Assembly: GCA_026770585.1 (NCBI GenBank)
Contig: MU646384.1
Coordinates: 714,731 to 743,644 of the forward strand
Length of the DNA stretch: 28,914 nt
Origin: Baffinella frigidus
Lineage: Eukaryota; Cryptophyceae; Cryptomonadales; Baffinellaceae
Direction: 5' to 3'
In this document: positions 1-10,228 of the stretch, piece after piece
How the letters are laid out: the number at the start of each line of letters is the position of its first letter
Position numbering within the stretch: position 1 is the first letter of the stretch
Notes under the pieces: model-generated
The model's database searches: none
What the model was told of the DNA's origin: nothing
What the model saw: only the letters and a program-made list of their open reading frames with translations
Program-made: the position numbers and the translations under genes

Positions 1-1145
1 GGTTTAGGGTTTAGGGTTTAGGGTCTAGGGTTTCAGTTTTGGAGTTTAGAGTTTAGGGTTCAGTGTTTAGGGTTCATGTTTTAGGGTTCAGGGTTTAGGG
101 TTCAAGGTTGAGGGTTGAGAGTTCCGGGTTCAGGGTTCAGGGTTCGGGGTCTTGGGTTTAGGGTTTAGGGTTTTGGGTTTAGGGGTTTGAGTTTGCATTT
201 TAGGGATCAGGGTTTAGGGTTTGGGGTTTGGGGTTTAGGGTTTGTGGGCGAGGGTTTAGGAATTAGGGTTTGGGGTATAGGGTTTAGGGTTTAGGGTTTA
301 GGGTCTAGGGTTTGAGGTTTAGGGTTTAGGGATTAGGGATTAGGGATTTGGGTTTAGGGTTTAGGGTTTATGGTTTAGGATTCAAGGTTCAGGGTTTAGG
401 GTTTGGGGTTCAGGGTTCATGGTTTAGGTCTCAGGTTTTAGGGTTCAGGGTTGAGGGTTTAGGGTTGAGGGTTTAAGTTTTGGGTTTAGGGATTAGGGTT
501 GAGGGTCTATGGTTTAGGGTTTAGGGTTTAGGGTTCAGGGTTTAGGGTTTAGGGTTTAGGGGTTAGGGTCTAGGGTTTGGTATTTAGGGTTTAGGGTTCA
601 GGGTTTAGGGTTCAGGTTTTATGGTTTATGGTTTATGGTTTATGGTTTATGGTTTATGGTTTAGGGTTAAGGGTTTCGGGTTTAGGGTTTAGGATTTAGA
701 AATTAGGGTTCAAGGTTAAGGGTTTAGGGATTAGACTTCAGGGGTTAGGGTTCAAGGTTCAGGGTTTAGGGTTTGGGTTTCAGGGTTCATGATTCAGGTC
801 TCATGTTTTAGGGTTGAGGGTTTAGTGTTGAGGATTTATAATTTAGGGTTCAGAGTTTCGGGTTTAGGGTTTAGGGTTTAGGGTTTAGACTTTAGGGTTT
901 AGGTTTTGGTGTTTAGGGGTTAGGTTTTGTGGTTTGGTGTTCAGGATTTAATCTCTAGGGTTCAGGGTTCAGGGTTCAGGGTTTGGGTTGAAGGGATTTG
1001 GGTGTATCGTTCAGGGTCAAGAGTTGATGGTTCAGGGTTGAGGATTTAGGGTGTAGGATTTAGGGTTCAGGAGTTAGGGTTTATTAGGGTCTAGTATTAA
1101 GGGTTTAGGGTTCAGGGGTCCAGGGTTTCGAGTTAGGGTATTCAA
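1..1145. repeat. Degenerate telomere-like TTTAGGG repeat tract
   Basis: The + strand reads GGTTTAGGG heptamers for over 1.1 kb, with frequent variants (GGGTTCA, GGGTTGA, GGGATTA). A homogenised GGTTTAT run of about seven units lies near 622-660. No coding frame is visible. At a left chromosome end the + strand should read CCCTAAA, so this orientation and the heavy degeneracy argue for an interstitial tract rather than a terminal telomere. It may belong to an intron of an upstream gene or to intergenic DNA; the window cannot decide. Confidence 0.9.
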
Positions 1146-1161
1146 GAACATGAATCGAAAG

Positions 1162-1213
1162 CGAGAGAGAGAGTGCGCGATAGAGACAGCGCGAGCGTGC
1201 GAGTGAGCGAGCG

Positions 1214-1249
<36 letters not shown>

Positions 1250-1293
1250 AGCGAGAAAGAGCGCGCGAGAGAGAGAGAGAGCGCGAGAGAGAA
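1162..1293. repeat. GA-rich microsatellite
   Basis: Interrupted (GA)n tract with GCGA/GCGC interruptions; the pure run of GAGAGA is around 1216-1247. It joins the telomere-like tract to the region upstream of the TIG gene. Apparent reading frames here (Arg/Glu or Ser/Leu runs) are low-complexity artefacts. Confidence 0.9.
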
Positions 1294-2177
1294 TGCAGCG
1301 ACTTCTCACGACAGCTTCTCTTGAGGCGCCACATCGCCCTTGGTTGGAATTTCTGAGATGTGCGAGCCCGGGGTTTCAGGCGGTACATCGCCACATCACT
1401 TCTGTCAAGGGACACATGCGAGGCGAATTGGTCATTGAGAGGGGTTTTGATTGTGTTCGTGGAATGCATCACTAATTCGTGGCATCCGGAAATCAGCTCC
1501 TGGAATTCGGCTCCTGGCACGGGAACACGCACGGGAAGAGAATAAGTCGTGCTGACCTTGAAACTGGAAACCGAGCGGGAAAGGCCTCGCAGACGCCTTC
1601 CTGCTCCCGGACAGTGGGAGGAGCAGTGCCATGGTCGCGAGGAAGATCACGCGCTGGCGGACGGACATGTGGAGCACGGAAGTTGCTACACTTCCTGTCG
1701 GCGCGAGCGGCGAGGCAAAGGGATTGCGTGGCGCAAGTTGCTGTGGGAATCCTCTCGAAAGTTTGTGGTGTTCACTTTTGCAGTGAAAGTGGCCGAACGG
1801 CGGCCGAACGGCTCCAATTCCAACAATAGCTTTTTACGCCCCCCGTTACAGAGCAGCAGAGGATCCAGCCGGGGTCCTTGGAACAGGAGGGTGGACGCCG
1901 CTGGCGACGTGGCGTTCTTCCGGGCATGTCTGGCTCTGTGCACCGCGGCGCGCTTCGGCGCTTGGGTCTGTGGCGGGAGACGTGGGACACGGAGGGGGAA
2001 GCGCCAGGGGAGAGAGGATATAGCGATCAATCTACGGACCCCGGGGTGCTGGGACCTTCACGCTCACAGGAGGAGGCATGGAGCCAGCATGAAGCCAGCA
2101 GCAGCGCAGAGAGCAGCGGGAGGAGCCGGCGAGCAGAGCTGGGGCGTTCGCACCTGCCCGCACGCAGCAGGGGCCCC
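1294..2177 (+). other. Region upstream of the TIG gene, presumed 5' UTR/promoter
   Basis: About 0.9 kb of mixed-complexity GC-rich sequence between the GA tract and the TIG-protein start. I see no recognisable protein, RNA gene or clear TATA box. A frame open from 1878 runs into the TIG start codon, but its translation is not domain-like and precedes the obvious signal peptide, so I treat it as 5' UTR. Transcription start is not determinable. Confidence 0.4.
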
Positions 2178-5100
2178 ATGGCGCGGACAGCATTGGGCCC
2201 GGTCCTGGGATGTCTGGCGCTGCTGGCGTGCCTCCATGTCGCCTGGGCGGTGAACGATCTGACTGCAGTCACCCCAACAAATTTGCCGCACAAAGGAAGC
2301 AACCTCGGAATCACCGTCATCGGCACCAACTTCGGAAAAACCTTTTCAAGACACGACATCCGGCTTGGTGGAACAGCGTGCACCGCCTCAACGTCTGCCC
2401 TCAACCCATAACCCCTAAACTCTCAACCTAAGCCCTGCACCCTAAACCCTAAACCGGAAAACTTCAACCCGGAACCCGAAACTCGAAACCCTACAGCGTG
2501 CACCACCACAACGTCAACCCCTCAACCCTCAACCCTCAACCCTGAACCCTGAACCCCCAACCCCCAACCCCCAAAACTAAATCCCAAACCCTCTGCCCCA
2601 AACTCTCAACCTCAAACCCTAAACCCGGAACCCTAAATCCTGAACCCTGCCACCTGAACCCGAAACCCGAAACCACAAACCCCACACCTGCAACCCAATG
2701 CCACCCTAAACTGTAATCGCAACGCAGATGGGTCTCCGACACGTCCATGGTCGGCATCGTCGGCAACCGGCTGGTGACGTACCAGGAGACGGTGGCCGTC
2801 ACATCCGTCGGGCAGGTCAAATCGCTGACCAAGGCGTTCTCCTACGACTCGCCCGTGCTGCTGTCCGTGGCCGGGAGCAACGCCCCGGCCACGGGGGGCC
2901 AGACCATGACCTTCTCAGGCCTCAACTTCGGGACGCACTCGCACACGGCCTTCAAGGGGCGCATCGGCGGCACGGCGTGCGTGAGCACCGCGTGGGACAC
3001 GGTCTCGAGCATCGTTTGCAAGCTGCCCGCGGGGGTGCACAGCGCCAGCGGCGAGACTTCGGCGGGGCGCGCCGCAGTCCTCACCGTCGGCGCCGAAAAG
3101 GGCTCCAACACCCTCCGCAAGACCCTCACCTTCTCCCAGGCCTTCACGTACGACGCGCCGGTGCTGAAAGCGTCGTTCGACGCGAGCAACACGTACAGGA
3201 AGGGCAACGGGCCCGCCACGGGCGGCACGACCATCACCCTCCAGGGTGAGAACTTTGGGGCGCAGGGCTACTCGTCGCACATCGCCGTCGGCGGCACCAC
3301 GGCGCAGAGTGTCGCGTGGACGTCTGACACGGAGCTGCTGGTGCGTGTGTCTCCTGGCATCGGGAGCAACCGCGACCTGACTATCTCAGTCGTGGGCCGC
3401 GTCGGGACCCTCGCAGCGCAGTTCGATTTCGACCCGCCCACGCTGACCGCCACCGTCGGGTACAACGGGCCGGCCACGGGGGGGTCGCTGCTCACGTTCT
3501 TCGGGATCAACTTCGGGGTGGTGGATTTCACGAGCGTGGCGAAGGTGGGGGTGAAGATGTGCGCCAAGACCGAGTGGACGTCTGACTCCTCGGTAACCCG
3601 AAACCCTGTACCCTAAACCCTAAACACTAAACTTTGTACCCTGCACCCTGAATCATAAACCCTACCCTACGCCCTCAACCCTCAATCTCAAACCTCAAAC
3701 CTCAAAATCTGAACCCTAAACCCTAAACCCTAAACCCTAAACCTTAGACCCTCAACCCTCAACCCTCAACCCTCAACCCCAAACCCTCAACCCTGAACCG
3801 AAACCCCTAAACCCCGGACCCCCACAACTGAACCCTGCACCATGAACCCTGACCGCTGAACCCTGAACCCTGAATCCTAAACCCTGAATCTGAACACTCA
3901 ACACTAAACACTAAACACTAAACCCTCAACACTAAACACTAAACCCCACAACCTACAACCCAAACCAACCCTAAACCCCAACCCCCCACCCTCAAACCCT
4001 TAACCCTGAACTTGGAATCCTGCACCCCTGAGGTCTGCACCCTGCACCCTCACCACGAAGCCCCACGCCCCAAACCCTCAACCCTGAACCCTGAACCCTA
4101 ACCCCCCAACCCTACAGGTGGGATGCACGTTGGCGGACGGGGTGGGCAAGGACATGCCAGCGGGCCTCTCGCTCCTCTCCGCGACCACCACCCTCTCCGG
4201 CGCGTTCTCCTACGACCGTCCGGTTGTCTCTGGGATGTCGCCGACGCACTCACCCGCGCTCGGGACCGTGGTGACCGTGTTCGGGGCCAACTTCGGCGCG
4301 AGCGCGCTGGGCGCGGCGGGGGCGGTTGTCGCGACGTACGGCGGGGGGGCGTGCCGCTCGACCGAGTGGAAGGCTGACTCGCAGATCCGGTGCGTCGTCG
4401 CGGGCGGGCTCGGCGAGAAGCTCCCCTTCACGGTCTCGGTGGGCGCGCAGATGGGCACGCTGACGCAGATGTTCTGCTACGACGCGCCCGTGGTGCAGAA
4501 TGCGTGGGCAGCGTTCCCCGATCCGCTGCTCCACAAAAACACCCCCCCCGCGGGGGGCGGCGGCGTGACGGTGATCGGCCGCAACTTCGGCGACGCCGCG
4601 TACAGCAACACCCTGCGCCTCGGCGGCTCCGCGTGCGAGACGACCACTTGGCAGTCGGACAGCCAGATGATCTGCCAGACGCCTTCGGGGGTCGGCCTCG
4701 GGCGCGGGATCACTCTCTCGGTTGTCAACCGTCGCGCGACTCTCGTCAACGTCATCTCGTACGACCGTCCCGTGATCACGTCCCTGGCGCCCAACAACGG
4801 CCCGGCCATGGGCGCCATCGACGTGACGCTCCTCGGGAAAAACTTCGGCGCGGCGCAGTACACCCAGGCCATCCAGATCGGCAACGCGGAGGCGCGTTCG
4901 GTGCGGTGGGTGAGCGATTCGTCACTGCTGTGCCAACTCCCCCCGAACCGCGGCGTGGACCAGCAGGTCCTCGTAGACCAGATGCGCCTCTCTCCAACGC
5001 TCCGCGGCACCGCGGCCGCGATGATCACATACGACGACCCGCACGTGTTCTCCATGGTCCCGGGTAACGGCCCGCAGACGGGCGGGACCACGGTCACGTT

Positions 5101-8100
5101 CCTCGGGGTGTCGTTTGGTGCTGCGGATAACCAGCCGACCGCGGTTGTGGGCTCCGCGTGCGACGTGCCGGCATGGGTCACACCCTCAACCCGACACCCG
5201 AAACCCGAAAACAGAAAACCGAAACCCGAAAACCTGATCCCTGAACCCTAAACCATAAACCATGAACCCCACACCCTACACCCCCCACACCCTTCACCCC
5301 ACATACACCCACACCCAAACCCAAACCCAAACCCAAACCCAAACCAAAACCCAAACCCAAGCACAAACCCAAACCCCTGAACCCCCAAACCCCAAACCCC
5401 AAACCCTAAACCCTAAACCCTAACCCCCAATCCCCAAACCCCACAATCCAAACCCCACCCCACATCCCAAACCCCAAACCCCAAACCCCAAACCCCCAAA
5501 CCTACACCCCAAACCTCGAACCCCAAACCCAAACCCCAAACCAGGTTTCCGACTCGACAGTGACATGCCTGACGCGCCCCGGCTTCGGGAAACCCTCGGC
5601 CACCATCGACCTCGCGCCCACAGGGTGCACCAAGAACGGGGGCGTGTGCCGCGGGGTCGGCACGGGCCTCTTCGCCTTCGATGGCCCGCACCCTGTCGCC
5701 ATCGCGGGCAAACTCAACGCGCCCTCCACGGGCGGCGCGGTGATCACCGTGACGGGATCCCTCTTCGGGCAGGCCGACCCGGGTGCGAGCATGACGGTGG
5801 CGCTCGGGGACACGGCGTGCACGACGCAGGCGTGGGTGTCGTCCTCCTCGCTCACGTGCGGGGTGGGCGCGGGCGTTGGGACGCGCGACGTGCGGGTGCT
5901 CCTCGGGGGCGCCGAGAACAAGCTCTCTGCCGCGTTCTCGTACGACTCGGGCGTGTTCGCAGGGTTGGCGCCGTTGAAGGGCGCCGCGGCGGGCGGGGGG
6001 GTGCTGACGCTCCAAGGTGTCAACTTCGGGAAGGTCAAAGGCCTCGAAGTGCCTTCTGTCATGATTGGGAGCACCAAGGCCGCCGGTACACCCTCAACCC
6101 TAAACACTCAACCCTAGACCCTAAACCTTGAACCCTCAACCCTGAACCCTACACTCTACACCCCAAACCCCAAACGCTAAACCATAAGCTCTAAACCCTA
6201 TACCCTAAACCCCAAATCCTCAACTCTGTACCAGGGACATGGCAGAGCGACACGGTGGTGCTCTACACTGTCCCCCCCGGCGTTAAGGCGGCCGCGCCCG
6301 GCCTCGCGGTCTGAACCCTCAACTCTCAACCCTGAACCCTAAACCAACCCCACACCCTACACCCTACACCCTACACCCTACACCCTACACCCTACACCCT
6401 ACACCCTACACCCTACACCCTAAACCCTAAACCCGAAACCCGAAACCCGAAACCCTAAACCCCAAACCCCAAACCCTAAACTTTAGACCCTAAATCCTCA
6501 ACCCTAAAATCCTAACCCCTAAACCCTAAACCAGGTTACGGTGCGGCAACCGGGCGCCACCTCGGGCAACGCGTACCCGGGCGCGTTCTTCGCATACGAC
6601 GCGGTGCAGCTCACCTCGATCAAGCCGTCGGTGTCTGACACGGTGGGGGGCGCAATCCTGACTCTGACGGGCGTCAACTTCGGCGGCACCGACGCGTCGC
6701 CGATGGTGTTCCTCGGGTCAGGGGTGGAGTGTCTCTCGACCAAGTGGGTGTCGGACGCCTCGACGATCTGCACGACGCCGCCCTTGAGCGAGGGGACGTA
6801 CCACGTCGCGTGGCTCAGCGGGGTCACCAACTCCAAGCTGGCGACGCTCACGGCGGAGCTAGCGACGCCCACGGGCCTCGCCGCGCAGCTCAAGGACGCG
6901 CTGGCGTACATTGCGCTGCCGCCTGCTGTGCTCGCCTTCGACCGCGGGGAGGCGGCGGAGGGCACTACGGTGGATATTGTGCTGGAGGGCGGGACGTCCG
7001 TCTCGCTGGCCGCCGGGAGCTTCTCGGGGACGGGGAGCGTGGTGGTGCTGCTGATGGCGGCGCCTGCGAGCGTGGGTGACGCCGCCACGGCCAAGCCCGC
7101 GTCCAAGGTGGTGGTGTTGCGGTTCAGCGGGCTCCGGATCGATAAGACGGTCGAGATGACCATCCCGATTGACCTGACTGCCCTCGCCGCCACGCGCCGC
7201 TCCGCCCTCGCCGCCCCCACCCTCGGCAGGAGCCTCGCCGCCACCGTGGCGGGAGGCGCCGGCCGTGGGGAGGGGGGCGCGGAGGCGCAGGGGGAGGGGG
7301 CGGCGCAGGGGGCGCAGCGGAGCCTGCTGCAGTACGGCGGGCTGCTTATCAAGGGCGCGTGGCTCAACAAGTGCGCGGGGAAGTGGGAGCCCATCTGCAA
7401 CTCATCCATGGACGTCGCAACGGCGTCCCTCTCGGTGGGCGCGCCGGCATCCGTGCTGACAGACCGCTGCTTCGACCCGTCCAACGGATGCGCGGCCAAC
7501 GTCACGTGCGGGGGGGGGGGGCAGATCATGGCGATCGGCTACTCGGAGGATCCCTGTCCGGTGGTGACCGAAATCGCGTGGGTTCCCATCATCGCCGGGA
7601 TCGCAGCTGGCTCGGTGGTGGTGATCTGTGCCGCCTGCCTCCTCCTGCGGTGGTTCTGCACCGCGCGGGACTACGACGATGACAGCTACACGGATGAGAA
7701 CTCGGAGGACGAGAGCCAGGGGGAGGGCTTCGAGAAGTCGCCTGGCGGGATGCAGATGCAGCCGTTCGGCGGTGCCAGCGGTCCCGCGCCCGACACGTTC
7801 CTGTCATACGGGACAACCCCCTTTAACCAGCCGTCCTTTGCGAGCGGCGTGACGATGGGGACTGGGCCTGTCTTCGGCGGCAGCCCCGGCCAACAACAAC
7901 AGATGTCTCAGGTGCCTGATCCCTCCCTCCTCCCGTCCACCCTCCCTGTCACCCTCCCGTGCACCCTTCATTGCACCCTCCCTTGCACCCTCCCTGCCAA
8001 CCTCCCATCCACCCACCCTCCCACCTTCCCTTCCACCCTCCCGACCATCCTCCCTTCCCCACGACCCGCCCCTGGCAACGCCACATCATGTGACAGCACC

Positions 8101-8410
8101 ACAGCAAAGCCCCAACCTTGCTTATCTCCACCCCTCCTCTGTAAAGTGCGGTGAGCTTGCGACTGCGACGCGATGCATGGAATGTACGCTGACCTTCCCC
8201 CCCCCCCCTCCCTGGCAGTTCCAGTCGTACCCGCAGGGCTTCCCTGGGTCCCAGACGTATCCGTCTCAGCAATACCCTCAGTCTCAGCAATACCCTCAGT
8301 CTCAGCAGTACCCTCAGTCTCAGCAATACCCCCAGTCTCCGCAATACCCTCAGTCCCAGCAGTACCCGCAGCCACAGACGTTTGGTAACGGCTTCGGTGG
8401 GACGCTGTAG
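2178..8410 (+). CDS. Type I membrane protein with eleven IPT/TIG repeats
   Basis: Seven exons join in frame: 2178-2392, 2728-3592, 4118-5176, 5545-6085, 6235-6308, 6535-7911, 8219-8410 (stop TAG 8408-8410). They encode 1440 residues, and all introns are GT-AG with matching phases (2,0,0,1,0,0). Residues 1-24 form a signal peptide (h-region VLGCLALLACLHVAWA), which fixes the start. Eleven IPT/TIG immunoglobulin-like repeats follow, each with a G-x-NFG-type motif (GTNFG, GLNFG, GENFG and so on; GVSFG and GSLFG are variants), a W-x-SD motif and an (S/T)YD linker to the next repeat. After the last repeat come an unassigned region, a six-Cys juxtamembrane segment, a transmembrane helix at about 1268-1290 (IIAGIAAGSVVVICAACLLL), an acidic stretch (DYDDDSYTDENSEDES) and a repeated QQYPQS tail. 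TIG arrays occur in plexin/Met-type receptors and many protist surface proteins; adhesion or recognition at the cell surface is an inference. No catalytic cytoplasmic domain is present. Confidence 0.88.
2393..2727 (+). repeat. TIG gene intron 1: telomere-like C-rich repeats
   Basis: A GT-AG intron of 335 bp filled with ACCCTAAACC-like heptamers (variants CCCTCAA, CCCGAAA, CCCCCAA). It is phase 2: the AC from exon 1 and the A of exon 2 make Thr, giving the continuous motif T-W-V-S-D of TIG repeat 1. That match is strong support for the splice sites. Confidence 0.85.
3593..4117 (+). repeat. TIG gene intron 2: telomere-like C-rich repeats
   Basis: 525 bp, phase 0, between WTSDSS and VGCTLADGVG of TIG repeat 4. 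Almost all of it is CCCTAAA, CCCTCAA, CCCTGAA and ACACTAA heptamer variants on the sense strand. Acceptor CCTACAG|GTGGGA. Confidence 0.85.
5177..5544 (+). repeat. TIG gene intron 3: CCCAAA-type repeats
   Basis: 368 bp, phase 0, splitting the W|VSD motif of TIG repeat 8. The 5' part is CCCGAAA/CCCTAAA-like. The middle, around 5311-5372, is a homogenised hexamer run CCCAAA, and the 3' part is CCCCAAA. Acceptor CCAG|GTTTCC. Confidence 0.85.
6086..6234 (+). repeat. TIG gene intron 4: telomere-like repeats
   Basis: 149 bp, phase 1, directly before TWQSD of TIG repeat 10. Starts GTACACCCTC and is composed of CCCTAAA/CCCTCAA/CCCTGAA variants. It bounds the short 74-nt exon 6235-6308. Confidence 0.8.
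6309..6534 (+). repeat. TIG gene intron 5: homogenised CCCTACA array
   Basis: 226 bp, phase 0. A nearly perfect run of about ten CCCTACA units occupies roughly 6350-6421, then CCCGAAA and CCCTAAA units. Without splicing the frame meets TGA four bases in; with splicing the frame continues as PGLA|VTVRQPGA, so the intron is real rather than the gene end. Confidence 0.8.
7912..8218 (+). repeat. TIG gene intron 6: CACCCTCC-type repeats
   Basis: 307 bp, phase 0 (MSQ|FQSYPQ). The first half (about 7918-8060) is a degenerate CACCCTCCC repeat, unlike the telomere heptamers in the other introns. The polypyrimidine tract is a long C run at about 8197-8208 before CCTGGCAG. Confidence 0.8.
8259..8375 (+). 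repeat. 18-bp coding tandem repeat (S-Q-Q-Y-P-Q)
   Basis: About six units of an 18-bp repeat coding for SQQYPQ in the last TIG-protein exon, with CAGTCTCAGCAATACCCT as a typical unit. Gln/Pro/Tyr-rich repeats like this are usually disordered cytoplasmic tails; repeated tyrosines could be binding or modification sites (inference). Copy number is probably polymorphic. Confidence 0.9.
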
Positions 8411-9420
8411 ATGTGGGTAGGAGGGGGACTCATTATTTCAGGGCACGGGACCATAGACACTGTGGGAGGAGGGGAGAGGAGTAGAGCCCTGGTTACCTCC
8501 AGTGGGAGGGCTGGGTAAGATAGTATTTTTCCTCCAGTGGGGGGGCAGGGTAAATCGTGCCCTAGATAGATGCTGCGGCGGGCTGCGGCGGAAAAGAGAT
8601 CAATGGATGTCGAGCGCAGATAGAGGGCAGACATCGTGCCGAAGGCGCCCATGTACCGAATAGAGAATGCGAGTGTGTTACTCCCGCGCCCTGTGTCGTC
8701 GCACGCGCTCTCCCCTGCTGCCTTATGCGCGGTGCTGCACTCCTGCTGCTGCCTGCTTCTTTTTGCTGCACTGCGCCATGCGTGTTGATGCACACGTTCG
8801 TGTTGGGTACAGCTGTACACTGGATATCTGGGTTACAAGAACCCGCACCGGATTGGGGGCCTGCGTGTTCTTAATTTTGCACGTGTGGCTAGCCCGGATA
8901 CCCCCTGCACGTGCAGAAAGCTCTGGGGGGCGCAGTGCAGGCAATTCTTGAATCGAGTGTACAAGAACGGGGTTTCAACACTAACGGGGCATGCAGTAGA
9001 CCTATCCCTAGGACCCTCGGGCGGTCCTCGGGAGGGGGGCGAGAGTTTTTGTACGTAATTGTATTCGAGACACCCCAGTGGCAAGAGGGTCGCGTGACCT
9101 CTGCACTGGACTTTCGCTTTCCGCGGGCGTGTCATCTGATTCACACAAGGTGTTTGGATCAAGTCAGGGGGAGACGAAAGAGGCGAAGCGGGCGAGGAGG
9201 CCTCCTGTACCGCGGTCGAAAACCTGCGTGAACCCCCCCTCCTGCGCCGCGACACCCATCTTCAGGCGGTGCTCAGCGTTGCGCGGAACCTGGGATTGCG
9301 GCAATGTGGTGCATGCACGGTGCTGTTCCCCGCTCGCTCGTTTCGAGTGCTGTAGACTCTTCCTCCTCAAGGCCTTCCTCTACAACGGTTACTCGCGGTT
9401 GAGGACACGCACCGCCCTAG

Positions 9421-9457
9421 GGTCCTACCGTAGGACTATGCCTACGACCATAGGACC
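9421..9457. repeat. Nested inverted repeat (GGTCCTA...TAGGACC)
   Basis: Arms GGTCCTA (9421-9427) and TAGGACC (9451-9457) enclose a smaller palindrome GTCCTACCGTAGGAC (9422-9436) and a CTATG/CATAG pair. The core TAGGACTATG recurs at 9875-9915. Function unknown. Confidence 0.7.
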
Positions 9458-9872
9458 ACCCCATGGGCCGTGCAAGTGCTTAATTTCGAGTAATCCTCTA
9501 GTGCACAAGGCCAGATCCTCGATCAGGGGCCCTGACAGGCCCTGTGGGTAGAAATCCCAACACTGTTGGCAGGAAGGGAGCTGGGGAATGCATCAGGAAT
9601 CACAGAGGCCCAAGCCAGGGGGGGGGGTGGGGGTGGACCGTGTGAATTTGGAGCTGGCTCGCCCAGGGAGCCTCGGGAACTGGATCCTGCCCGAATCGCC
9701 AGAGAGGCTCCTTTGTTCTCCTGTCCCGGATCTGCGAGGGTAACAGCACTGTGAGGAGGGGGTCGTAGAAATCAAGTCCCCTCACAGAACAAGTTCTAGA
9801 AATCGACCCCCCCGGAATAGATGTATCCCGAATGCCCGAGACAAGCGGGCTCCTTGCATGCTGCGGGCCCTT

Positions 9873-9915
9873 CCTAGGACTATGTCCGGTCACTCTTAGG
9901 ACTATGTCCGGTCAC
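9873..9915. repeat. 22-bp direct tandem repeat
   Basis: The 19-mer TAGGACTATGTCCGGTCAC occurs at 9875-9893 and again at 9897-9915, a 22-bp tandem duplication. It shares TAGGACTATG with the inverted repeat near 9431. Confidence 0.85.
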
Positions 9916-9950
9916 GCAGCGTCTTCTCGTCAGATGTCAGCCCCGCGAGA

Positions 9951-10228
9951 TGCTGAGGGTGACTCACGCAAGGGCGAGATGAGGCCCTCTGTCATGAAAC
10001 TGAGGGGCGGGAGGCGCGGGTGTGACTGGTAGAGCCGCTCTCTCCACCTCGCACCCGCGGGAGCAAGGCGAAAGGCTGAGGGTGAATGCAGGGGCAGCCG
10101 AGGCCCTCTCGCAGGAGGAGTGGCGGGAGGCGAGACTAGAAGAGCTTCTCTTCCCCCCTCGCACCCACGGGAGCAGACGCGTGTGACGAAGAGCCGCTCT
10201 CTCCACCTCACACCCGCGGGAGCAAGGC
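9951..10228. repeat. About 123-bp tandem repeat, 2.3 copies
   Basis: GCTGAGGGTGA followed by GAGGCCCTCT occurs at about 9953-9990 and again at about 10076-10110. The block GCTCTCTCCACCTCGCACCCG plus CGGGAGCA is seen at about 10033-10072, 10144-10176 (more diverged) and 10194-10228. On the minus strand it is open and yields a repeating Arg/Glu/Ala-rich peptide, but there is no other sign of coding. Confidence 0.75.

Noticed and set aside
1-1145. A chromosome-end telomere
   Set aside because: At a left end the + strand should be CCCTAAA; here it is TTTAGGG, highly degenerate, and the same repeats fill introns throughout the window.
1878-2177. N-terminal extension of the TIG protein from an upstream ATG
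   Set aside because: The extension is Arg/Glu/Gly-rich without domain character and would bury an excellent signal peptide that starts at 2178.
4477-5181. Long open frame on the minus strand
   Set aside because: It is the antisense shadow of TIG exon 3, whose plus-strand frame carries conserved repeat motifs.
6309-6314. TGA just after GLAV as the end of a shorter TIG gene
   Set aside because: A donor GT precedes it and the next exon joins in phase with the continuing TIG sequence and the transmembrane segment.
6519-7529. 336-codon open frame on the minus strand
   Set aside because: Antisense of TIG exon 6; Pro/Ala/Ser-rich translation with no motif, caused by GC-rich third positions on the other strand.
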